Part shown: positions 5,172 through 11,847 of the stretch, piece after piece
How positions within the stretch are numbered: the first letter of the stretch is position 1
Layout: each line of letters starts with the position of its first letter
From: UBA6183 sp964603255
Lineage (GTDB): Bacteria > Bacteroidota > Bacteroidia > UKL13-3
DNA: 11,847 bases
NCBI GenBank assembly: GCA_964603255.1
Contig: CAZRVA010000081.1
Coordinates: 1-11,847 of the forward strand
Direction of reading: 5' to 3'
Notes under the pieces: generated by a model
Told to the model about the DNA's origin: nothing
The model's database searches: none
Seen by the model: the letters and a program-made list of their open reading frames with translations, nothing else
Made by a program: the position numbers and the translations under genes

Positions 5172-8093
5172 ATGGCTTTAATGAATACAACTCGAAATAG
5201 GCAAAAGCGTTTTAGCATACTTACAGCATTAGTTCTGGTATTGCTAACAGCGATATCAATAGATACGTGTGCTCAAATACCTTGGCTTGGTAAAAAATTA
5301 TCTGCAGATGATTATTTGACTATGGTAACTCAAAAGATAAGGGAGAAGGACTACAAAAAAGCAATTCAACTTTGTTATGAAGGCTTAGAAAATAGGCCGG
5401 ATTATATGGACTTACATTTTATGCAAGGCCGTGCATTTATGTTACACGGAAACCTAGATAGTGCACGCATAAAGTTTAAATATGTAATGACAGAGGCTCC
5501 TCGCTACCGAGACTCTTACTTGCTTGCCACCAATTTAGAAATACAATTAGATAACAAAGAAGAAGCAAATTGTATCATAAACGATGGATTATACTACTTC
5601 CCTTTTGAGCGGGATTTTATGATAAAAAAACTGGAGGTTCTTGATTATAACCGAGACTATAGGCAAGCAGAGAGATATGCAGAAAAAATAATAAGTGTAC
5701 ATTACAATGATAGTATTGCTGTAGCTTATTATATAGGCTATAAGTTAGAAAGAGCAAGATACTACGTAAAACAAGGTAATTACCTTAAAGCGAGTGAATG
5801 TTATTCGGCAGTATTAGAAGAAGCACCTTTAAACAAAGAAGCTATTGATGGAATGTATAACCTTGAAATTAAAAAAGGAGGTTATCAAACTGTTATGGAT
5901 CATATAAATGCACAATTGGCAAAAGATCCAAAATCGTATGAATACCTGACCAAAAAAGCTATTGTATTAAGCGACCAATACCGATACTCGGAGGCTTTAG
6001 AGGTAGCCGAACAATTACTAAAATATTATCCCGGAGATTCGAGAGCAGTTATTTTACATTACGAAACACAAATGGCTTGCGGTAGATTTTACATGAAAGA
6101 GGATCCGTATTTAGTGTTTCAAGGTGTATTAGAAAAACGGCCAACAGATAAAGAAGCGTTAAACTATACCATTAATTTAGCTACAGCAAGAGGTTTACAT
6201 GTTGAGGCATTGATGTACGAAAACAAAGCATTAAGTGCTTATCCAAATGATGTAGAATTTTTAGAAAAACGAGTGGGTACTTGCGAAATATTACAACGAT
6301 ATAGTGATGCAGCACATACCTCAGAAAAGTTGTATCGTTTATCTCCGCGTAACAACGATTACCGAAATATGGTAATAGAATATAATTTATTAAGCGGAAG
6401 ACAAAACATGAAACAACAGGAGTACGATAGTGCTTTAGCTAACTTTGAAAAAGTAATTGCAATTTCGCCTAATAATTATGATGCCATCATGTTTTCGGCC
6501 GATGTGTATGCGCAACAAAAAAAGTATGACGAGGCACTTGAACGCATTGACATGGGTTTAGACAATAACCCTTACGATGAAAAGTTGTTGTTTAAAAGGG
6601 CTGTTGTTTTACAAGATGCCGGTTTGTTAGATTTGGCTGCCGATCAAGCATTAGCATTACATCAATTAAAACCTAAAGATAAGCGTTACGAAAATTTAGT
6701 GGTTGATATTAAAACCGTATATGCAAAAAATTTAATGGCGGTTGATGATTACGATGGTGCAAGAGAAGAATACCGAACCATTTTAAAATTACAACCTCAA
6801 AATAGCGATGCTTTAAATGGCATGATTAACCTGGAGAGTGGTAGCCAAAGGTATGATAGTGCGCTTTATTATGCTGATTTGGCATTAATGTATCAACCCA
6901 ATGATAGAGAGTTGTTACTCAAAAAATCATCTGTATTGGAAGCCAAACAACAATATATTGATGCCTATACCATTACCGGAATGTTGATGCAACGTTATCC
7001 TTACAACAGTAGAATTAAACAAACGCATATTGAACAATTATTAGCAAGTGGTGGTGCTTATAACAAACAATTAGACTACGACAGTGCATTAACAGAATTT
7101 TATAAGGTGCTTGAAATTAATCCTAGAGATAGCAATGCACTGAACTATTCATCAAACATATTAAGCGAAAAAAACGAAAACGATTCGGCACTAAACTTAA
7201 TCAATAAAGCACTATACTATTATCCCGCAAACGAGTTATTTACTTTTAAACGTGCCGTAATTTTAGAAAAGAAAAAAGAATATGAAGCAGCATCGCTTGC
7301 CGCTGATAGTTTGGTATTAATTAACCCAAGTTTGCGTAACATAGATTTTGCCGATGCGCTAAAAGCCAGGGCACTTAAAAACCAAATGGGTTTTATGTTT
7401 TTATACACCACATTTGATTCGGCTAGTACAATAAGCAGAGCAAACATTGCTACCATACAGTACACACGTTATACAAAAAAAGCCAGCTACACCGGCAGGT
7501 TAAACATGGCGGGCCGTACCATAGGAACCGGCTTACAAGTTGAGATGGATGTAAACTATAACCACAGTTTAAAATGGTTTTCGTTTGCAAGTGCAGGTAT
7601 ATCTAACAACATTGTTTTCCCAAGCATTAAGTTGGCCTATTCGTTAAACTACAATTACAAAAAAACATACACGTTTGAAGGTGGTTTTAGGTACTTACGC
7701 TTTAACAATACGGATGTTGATTTGATATCCGGATTGGGCTCTGTTACCCGTTACTATGGCGATTTTTGGGCTAACTTAAGATACTTTGGTATATACCAAG
7801 GTACACAACTTTTTCATGCAGCCACATTATCTGGCAGGCAATATATCAGTGCCGGAAACGAGTATGTAACAGCTGCAGTTGGCATTGGAAACTCGCCCGA
7901 TGAGTTTAGCCGCAACTTCCGTATTTTAGATAACCTTGGTGTAAAAACTTATAGCTTTAGTATGGGCTACACCAAAATATACCGATACAGAAATACGTTT
8001 ACTTTTACCGGAACTTGGTATAATCAGGAACTATCAAGCGGTTTTTACCGCAACCAATACGATTTGTTTTTTATGTTTTTACGTAAATTCTAA
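5172..8093 (+). CDS. TPR-repeat protein with C-terminal YaiO-type outer-membrane beta-barrel
   Basis: The product has 973 residues. A basic N-terminus and hydrophobic stretch (about 14-30) ending near TCA/Q35 form a signal peptide, so it is exported. Residues about 45-744 are TPRs: 19 TPR-like motifs, each with Y/L-x-x-A at the start of helix A and a Pro at the turn, organised in a 109-residue higher-order repeat. Residues about 745-973 change to alternating Tyr/Phe/Thr-rich strands typical of an outer-membrane barrel and end in a terminal Phe (FMFLRKF). G904-x-G-N-S-P-D-E in this part resembles the YaiO family, so I call a YaiO-type domain. Known analogues (PgaA, BcsC, AlgK with AlgE) use periplasmic TPRs plus a barrel to export polysaccharide; its place directly after two GT2 synthases supports the same job. 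ATG at 5181 is an alternative start that keeps the signal peptide. The repeat and export calls are firm; the YaiO assignment is moderately sure. Confidence 0.88.
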   Translation: MALMNTTRNRQKRFSILTALVLVLLTAISIDTCAQIPWLGKKLSADDYLTMVTQKIREKDYKKAIQLCYEGLENRPDYMDLHFMQGRAFMLHGNLDSARIKFKYVMTEAPRYRDSYLLATNLEIQLDNKEEANCIINDGLYYFPFERDFMIKKLEVLDYNRDYRQAERYAEKIISVHYNDSIAVAYYIGYKLERARYYVKQGNYLKASECYSAVLEEAPLNKEAIDGMYNLEIKKGGYQTVMDHINAQLAKDPKSYEYLTKKAIVLSDQYRYSEALEVAEQLLKYYPGDSRAVILHYETQMACGRFYMKEDPYLVFQGVLEKRPTDKEALNYTINLATARGLHVEALMYENKALSAYPNDVEFLEKRVGTCEILQRYSDAAHTSEKLYRLSPRNNDYRNMVIEYNLLSGRQNMKQQEYDSALANFEKVIAISPNNYDAIMFSADVYAQQKKYDEALERIDMGLDNNPYDEKLLFKRAVVLQDAGLLDLAADQALALHQLKPKDKRYENLVVDIKTVYAKNLMAVDDYDGAREEYRTILKLQPQNSDALNGMINLESGSQRYDSALYYADLALMYQPNDRELLLKKSSVLEAKQQYIDAYTITGMLMQRYPYNSRIKQTHIEQLLASGGAYNKQLDYDSALTEFYKVLEINPRDSNALNYSSNILSEKNENDSALNLINKALYYYPANELFTFKRAVILEKKKEYEAASLAADSLVLINPSLRNIDFADALKARALKNQMGFMFLYTTFDSASTISRANIATIQYTRYTKKASYTGRLNMAGRTIGTGLQVEMDVNYNHSLKWFSFASAGISNNIVFPSIKLAYSLNYNYKKTYTFEGGFRYLRFNNTDVDLISGLGSVTRYYGDFWANLRYFGIYQGTQLFHAATLSGRQYISAGNEYVTAAVGIGNSPDEFSRNFRILDNLGVKTYSFSMGYTKIYRYRNTFTFTGTWYNQELSSGFYRNQYDLFFMFLRKF
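5454..7403 (+). repeat. six tandem copies of a 109-residue (about 327 bp) TPR-triplet super-repeat
   Basis: Within the TPR-barrel protein the helix-A anchor (usually Tyr, then x-x-A) recurs at residues 95, 204, 313, 418, 527 and 636, spacings 109, 109, 105, 109 and 109. Inside each unit further anchors fall at +34 and +68, and the next unit begins 41 residues later. A K-(K/R)-x-x-V-L signature recurs at the same offset: residues 152-157, 261-266, 475-480, 584-589 and 693-698, with a diverged version at 366-371 in unit 3. Unit 3 is short by 4 residues in its first helix (between Y313 and V319). Unit starts in DNA are 5454, 5781, 6108, 6423, 6750 and 7077. The seventh position (residue 745) is the start of the barrel. 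The units have diverged strongly in sequence. Confidence 0.85.
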
Positions 8094-8107
8094 ACAGCCT
8101 TTACACA

Positions 8108-10366
8108 ATGAAAAACGTTATTATACTTTTAACATTAATACTGTTCAGTACATCATGTAACTGGGCAAGCGATTTTGCGGTAGTAATCAACAACCAAAGT
8201 GCTTATGCCATAGTAATACCGGCAAAAAACACGCCTAACGAAGCCAAGGCTGCTGCTGCTTTACAAAAATACATCAACCTATCAACCGGTGTATCGATGT
8301 TAATTGTTAAAGAAAATACTTGGAGTGGTAATGCTGCATTTTATATTGGCAAAACACAAAAAGCTAAAACATTTAATCTGCCCGCTATTAATGGCGAAGG
8401 TTATTTTATGGCATCAAACGATAAAGATATTGTGATATACGGTGGTAGCGGAAAAGGTGTTGTGTATGGTGCTTATGCTTTTATTGAAAAGTATTTAGAT
8501 GGCTTAAAATTAGCTGATGAAATTGGCAAAGTAAAAGAACAAAAGCAATGGGAATTGCCAACCAATTTTTCGCACAGCTACACCCCTACTTTTATTTATC
8601 GCCAAACGTATTACCCACAAAGTAACGACCCCGAATATCTTGATTGGCATGGTTTGCATAAGTTTGAAGATTTATGGGGAATTTGGGGGCACTCCTATTT
8701 TAAATTGGTTAATCCTTCAATTTACTTTAAATCAAACCCCGAATATTTTGCCTACGAAAATGGTAAACGTAAAGCCACACAACTGTGTGTAAGTAATGAT
8801 GCTGTTGTGGCGGTTGCCATCAAAACCCTAAAAGAAAAAATGGCCGATAACCCTGATGCCATTTATTGGAGCATTAGTGCCGAAGATGATATTGGATATT
8901 GCCAATGCCCTACTTGCAAAAAAATTCAAGCAGAAGAAGGTACACCAACAGGGCAGCATTTGCGTTTTGTAAACAAAATAGCTGCTGCATTTCCAGATAA
9001 ATTTTTCACTACATTGGCCTACACATACACCATGCGTGCACCGGCCAAAACCAAACCTGCACCAAACGTATATGTTATGCTGAGCACCATTGATGCTTAC
9101 CGTAACAAACCAATAGAAACCGAACCAAGTGCAGCTGCATTTAAAAAAGCATTACAAGGTTGGGAAGCCATAACACATAACTTAATGGTTTGGGATTATA
9201 CCACCCAATTTACCAATTACCTTGCCCCATTGCCTGATGTGTTAAACTTAGGTGCAAATATTAAATACTATGCAGCTCACCATGTAAAAGGTGTGTTTAG
9301 CCAAGGTAGTGGTGATGGCTATGGAGAAATGGCTGAAATAAAAAGTTACCTCACAGCAAAACTATTGTGGAATCCAGAGCTTGATGTAGAAAAATTACTG
9401 ACTGAATACTGTAAAAATTACTACAAAGGAGCAGGTAAATATGTAGAACAATACATTAGGTTAATACATGAGGAATCGCGTAAAACGAATAGAAACATTG
9501 ACATTTACGGCAATCCGGTTAATGAGTACAACAGTTACTTAACGCCCGAGTTAATGGATAGATACTCTACCTTATTTGATCAAGCAGAAGGAGCTATAGA
9601 AGAAGATCCAAAATTATTAGATCGCATTTACCGTTTGCGTTTGTCGCTCGATTATGTTGCACTACAACAATCGCGTTTTTATGGCACAGGAAGGCACGGT
9701 TATTTGGTACAAAACGAAGAAGATTTAACGTATGCTATTCACCCCAAAATACAAAAGCGCGTTGACAAATTTGTTGCCACCGCAGAAAAGTTTAAGGTAA
9801 CAGAGCTAAGCGAAGGTGGATTTAACCCACAACAATATAAAGAAGAATGGCAAAAGATTTTTGACAAAGGATGGACACTTAATTACGCCAAAGAAGCTAC
9901 AGTTACATTAAAACATCCATTTGCACCAGAGTACCCTGCACGCAAAGAAGCCACACTAATTGATGAAGTATATGGCACAAAAGATTACAGTTATAATTGG
10001 TTGTGTTTTTATGGCAATGATATGGAAGTAACCATTGATATGGAAACTACCAAAGAGGTAACCAACATTACCATGAACTTTTTAGATGATCCTCGCCACT
10101 GGATTTTTACTCCACAAAACATTGAAGTAACCGTATCTGCTGATGGAATTAAATATACGGAAGCAAAGCTAAATACTACATTTAATTACAATGCAACCAT
10201 GGAAGAACATTACGATGCGGCCCCGGTTAATTTCAAATTTACAGTTGCACCGCAGCGTGTTCGTTTTGTGCATGTAAAAGCTAAAAACTGGCCTATTGTT
10301 CCCGATTGGCGCTTTAGGGCAAATCGTAAAACAATGATTGCTTGTGACGAAATTTTAGTGAACTAA
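8108..10366 (+). CDS. exported DUF4838 glycoside-hydrolase-like protein with C-terminal F5/8-type domain
   Basis: The product has 752 residues. The N-terminus is a signal sequence with a likely but non-canonical lipobox, FSTS before C17, so an outer-membrane or surface lipoprotein is plausible. Residues about 25-150 resemble the small alpha/beta domain that precedes the barrel in GH20/GH67-type enzymes (A-A-x-x-L-x-x-Y-I, then AFYIGKT). Residues about 160-450 are the DUF4838 core, with the characteristic stretch SAEDD (257-261) followed by CQCPTC (C265, C267, C270) and a downstream TG. The acidic residues there are candidates for catalysis but this is not established. Residues about 615-752 match an F5/8 type C / CBM32-like carbohydrate-binding module: LIDEVYGTKDY, W631-x-x-F-x-G, then a late R-F-V-H-V-K-A strand. 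It is the last gene of the operon, 14 bases after the barrel gene, so it may cut or bind the exported polymer. Its substrate is unknown. Confidence 0.88.
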   Translation: MKNVIILLTLILFSTSCNWASDFAVVINNQSAYAIVIPAKNTPNEAKAAAALQKYINLSTGVSMLIVKENTWSGNAAFYIGKTQKAKTFNLPAINGEGYFMASNDKDIVIYGGSGKGVVYGAYAFIEKYLDGLKLADEIGKVKEQKQWELPTNFSHSYTPTFIYRQTYYPQSNDPEYLDWHGLHKFEDLWGIWGHSYFKLVNPSIYFKSNPEYFAYENGKRKATQLCVSNDAVVAVAIKTLKEKMADNPDAIYWSISAEDDIGYCQCPTCKKIQAEEGTPTGQHLRFVNKIAAAFPDKFFTTLAYTYTMRAPAKTKPAPNVYVMLSTIDAYRNKPIETEPSAAAFKKALQGWEAITHNLMVWDYTTQFTNYLAPLPDVLNLGANIKYYAAHHVKGVFSQGSGDGYGEMAEIKSYLTAKLLWNPELDVEKLLTEYCKNYYKGAGKYVEQYIRLIHEESRKTNRNIDIYGNPVNEYNSYLTPELMDRYSTLFDQAEGAIEEDPKLLDRIYRLRLSLDYVALQQSRFYGTGRHGYLVQNEEDLTYAIHPKIQKRVDKFVATAEKFKVTELSEGGFNPQQYKEEWQKIFDKGWTLNYAKEATVTLKHPFAPEYPARKEATLIDEVYGTKDYSYNWLCFYGNDMEVTIDMETTKEVTNITMNFLDDPRHWIFTPQNIEVTVSADGIKYTEAKLNTTFNYNATMEEHYDAAPVNFKFTVAPQRVRFVHVKAKNWPIVPDWRFRANRKTMIACDEILVN

Positions 10367-11241
10367 TCTTCATCAACCAATATGGTTAATTTGGGTTGAT
10401 GTACCGTAAAATAACCTAAACCATTGTTGATGTTGGTAGGAAAATTTATCACCTCTCCTTTTATTTGATTAACCAATAAACCGTACTTTTTTTGTGCGGT
10501 TAAAAAAGCGTGGTAACCGCTAGTAATACTACTTACGGCAACCGCAATAGTATCGAATCCTGTGGTGCCTAAAAAACGTTTTACTTGTAAGTTTCCGTTT
10601 TTAAAATCAGCGTCAGTGTATAAATCAAAATCAAGTTTTTGTTCGGTTAATCTTCTTGCAATGTATTTGGGGTCGCTATAACTTCCACTGTCTTGTTTTT
10701 GTTTAGTAAAATAGTTTACCAGATAAAAATTTTGTTCATTAGGGTTATCTGTTAAAGTATAAGTAAGGTATTTGTTTTGCTGCTCCTTGGTGATGTTAAC
10801 TGTTGTAAAATTTTTCTCGGGCATGGCAATGGTACTTGAGTTTAACAATATATTATTTTGTGCATCTTTTGCCTCTATTTTACATGTTGAATAATTATTT
10901 AATACCACGTTAAAAGCATAATACATACCCTTTTCTCCTTCTTCACATGTGTACACCTCGTTACCTAAGGTAATGGTAATTTTCGCACCGGTAATTAACA
11001 AATCGTAATCTATAATCATTCCATTCGAATCAATGGTTGGTCTTCTTCCATCTAATGCCGACATAGATTTACTTATTGTAAACACAATGGCGTTTTGCTC
11101 GGTAATAGAATCAAAATAGAACTGAGATGCCAAAACCGTTTTAACAGGAGCTTGTGGCACATCAATATCTAAAGGCTCTGGTGTGCATGATGTTGCACCA
11201 ACAACTATCATCAATGCAATACTATAAACTAAATTTTTCAT
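10363..11241 (-). CDS. DUF4249-family lipoprotein
   Basis: The product has 292 residues. The N-terminus is a short basic region and a hydrophobic segment ending GATSC, with C19 as the likely lipidated cysteine, followed by the proline- and aspartate-containing leader usual in DUF4249 (TPEPLDIDVP). The rest is predicted beta-rich, with an F-x-F-x-x domain start, repeated acidic/aromatic strands, and D-x-x-x-x-x-N-F-Y-L-V in the middle. DUF4249 proteins are typically encoded next to TonB-dependent receptors in Bacteroidota; the receptor gene here lies just upstream on the same strand, with 5 bases between its stop and this ATG. The partner role (surface lipoprotein helping a receptor) is inferred from context, as the family function is not settled. 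The stop codon overlaps that of the converging DUF4838 gene by four bases. Confidence 0.82.
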   Translation of the reverse strand: MKNLVYSIALMIVVGATSCTPEPLDIDVPQAPVKTVLASQFYFDSITEQNAIVFTISKSMSALDGRRPTIDSNGMIIDYDLLITGAKITITLGNEVYTCEEGEKGMYYAFNVVLNNYSTCKIEAKDAQNNILLNSSTIAMPEKNFTTVNITKEQQNKYLTYTLTDNPNEQNFYLVNYFTKQKQDSGSYSDPKYIARRLTEQKLDFDLYTDADFKNGNLQVKRFLGTTGFDTIAVAVSSITSGYHAFLTAQKKYGLLVNQIKGEVINFPTNINNGLGYFTVHQPKLTILVDED

Positions 11242-11246
11242 ACGTA

Positions 11247-11847
11247 TTAAAATTTAAATTGATAACCAATAGATGGAATAAAACCAAACAATCCCATTTG
11301 TTTATAGGAGTATGACCCATCACTATTTTTTTGTGTTCTAATTCTGTATGGCTGGGTTTGATTGTACACGTTGTAAGCACCAATATGCCACTCTGATTGA
11401 AACTTTTTACCCGGCTTGTTTTTAATCACCAAGTTTACATCAAGCTTGTGGCTGTCTGATAATTTTACTGCATTACGCGAAGTATAAATAGGCAACAAAT
11501 CGATATTGGTAAAATTACCATTAGGCATTAAAAACTGACCAACCATTGGCGTAAAACGCGAGCCTGTAGCATAACTCCATAAAGCAGAAAAATGCATTCG
11601 TTTGTTGATTTCGTATTGAAGTATGATATTAAAATCATGCCTTCTATCAAAACGTGCATAAAACTGTTTGCCTTCGTTTAAGTCGCTAAACGTGCGTGTG
11701 CTCCACGATAAAGTGTAAGCGGTAGTAACATTTAGTTTACCCAATTTATTGGAATTCATCCACTCAAAACCATAAGCTTCTCCATTACCCTGAACGGCCA
11801 CTTCATCTACATTTGAAGAACCCAATTCTACAGCACCTTCTTTATAC
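11247..11847 (-). CDS. TonB-dependent receptor, C-terminal part (5' end outside window)
   Basis: The visible 199 residues run from the right edge to a TAA at 11249-11247. An internal TTG could be taken for a start, but the frame is open upstream to the edge and the homology-like pattern continues, so this is a truncated view of a longer gene. The sequence shows the end of an outer-membrane barrel as in SusC/CarboxypepD-reg-type receptors: G-N-G-E-A-Y-G-F-E-W strand, T-Y-x-L-S-W-S-x-R-x-F, the N-E-G-K-x-F-x-A-R-x-D-R-R-H-D-F motif, ATGSRFT, a strand with W-H-I-G-A-Y-N-V-Y-N, and a terminal Phe after GYQFKF. The plug domain, TonB box and signal peptide lie outside the window. It precedes the DUF4249 gene by 5 bases and is surely co-transcribed with it. 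The transported ligand cannot be told. Confidence 0.88.
   Translation of the reverse strand, partial: YKEGAVELGSSNVDEVAVQGNGEAYGFEWMNSNKLGKLNVTTAYTLSWSTRTFSDLNEGKQFYARFDRRHDFNIILQYEINKRMHFSALWSYATGSRFTPMVGQFLMPNGNFTNIDLLPIYTSRNAVKLSDSHKLDVNLVIKNKPGKKFQSEWHIGAYNVYNQTQPYRIRTQKNSDGSYSYKQMGLFGFIPSIGYQFKF

Noticed and set aside
7220..7465. 81-codon minus-strand open frame with a hydrophobic start
   Set aside because: Antisense to the last TPR unit of the TPR-barrel gene; shadow of in-phase coding.
1..11847. CRISPR arrays, insertion sequences, tRNA or rRNA genes, phage or attachment sites
   Set aside because: No short direct-repeat arrays, transposase motifs, terminal inverted repeats or RNA gene signatures were recognised on either strand; coding density and base use look uniform.

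Overview
The window looks like a chromosomal segment from a member of the Bacteroidota. The signs are AT-rich coding DNA, starts without Shine-Dalgarno sequences, a TonB-dependent receptor paired with a DUF4249 lipoprotein, a DUF1573 protein, a DUF4838 protein and a YaiO-type outer-membrane barrel. The class within the phylum cannot be settled from the sequence alone.

Layout. Bases 2-364 (+) are the 3' end of a DUF1573-family gene cut by the window edge. A 221-base gap follows, with a candidate Bacteroidota-type promoter near its end. From 586 to 10366 six plus-strand genes are packed with gaps of 12, -1, 10, 2 and 14 bases, almost certainly one operon. In order they encode a stand-alone response-regulator receiver domain, a single-pass membrane protein with a cytosolic HEAT-like array, two paralogous membrane-embedded processive family-2 glycosyltransferases, a 973-residue TPR protein ending in a YaiO-type beta-barrel, and a large exported DUF4838 protein with a C-terminal F5/8-type (CBM32-like) domain. 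On the minus strand, converging on the operon with a 4-base overlap of stop codons, lie a DUF4249 lipoprotein (11241-10363) and the C-terminal third or so of a TonB-dependent receptor that runs off the right edge.

How the genes may work together (inference). The operon has the parts list of a synthase-dependent exopolysaccharide machine. Inner-membrane GT2 synthase(s) would polymerise and translocate the chain. A periplasmic TPR scaffold fused to an outer-membrane barrel would export it, in the same logic as PgaA, BcsC or AlgK/AlgE. An exported glycoside-hydrolase-like protein could trim it. No PilZ, GGDEF or EAL domain is present. The input seems instead to be a receiver domain and a HEAT adaptor. 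No kinase is in view and the polymer is unknown.

The most striking structural feature is in the TPR protein. Its repeat region is a higher-order repeat of about 109 residues (three TPRs spaced 34+34+41), repeated six times with starts at residues 95, 204, 313, 418, 527 and 636. The series ends at residue 745, where the barrel begins.
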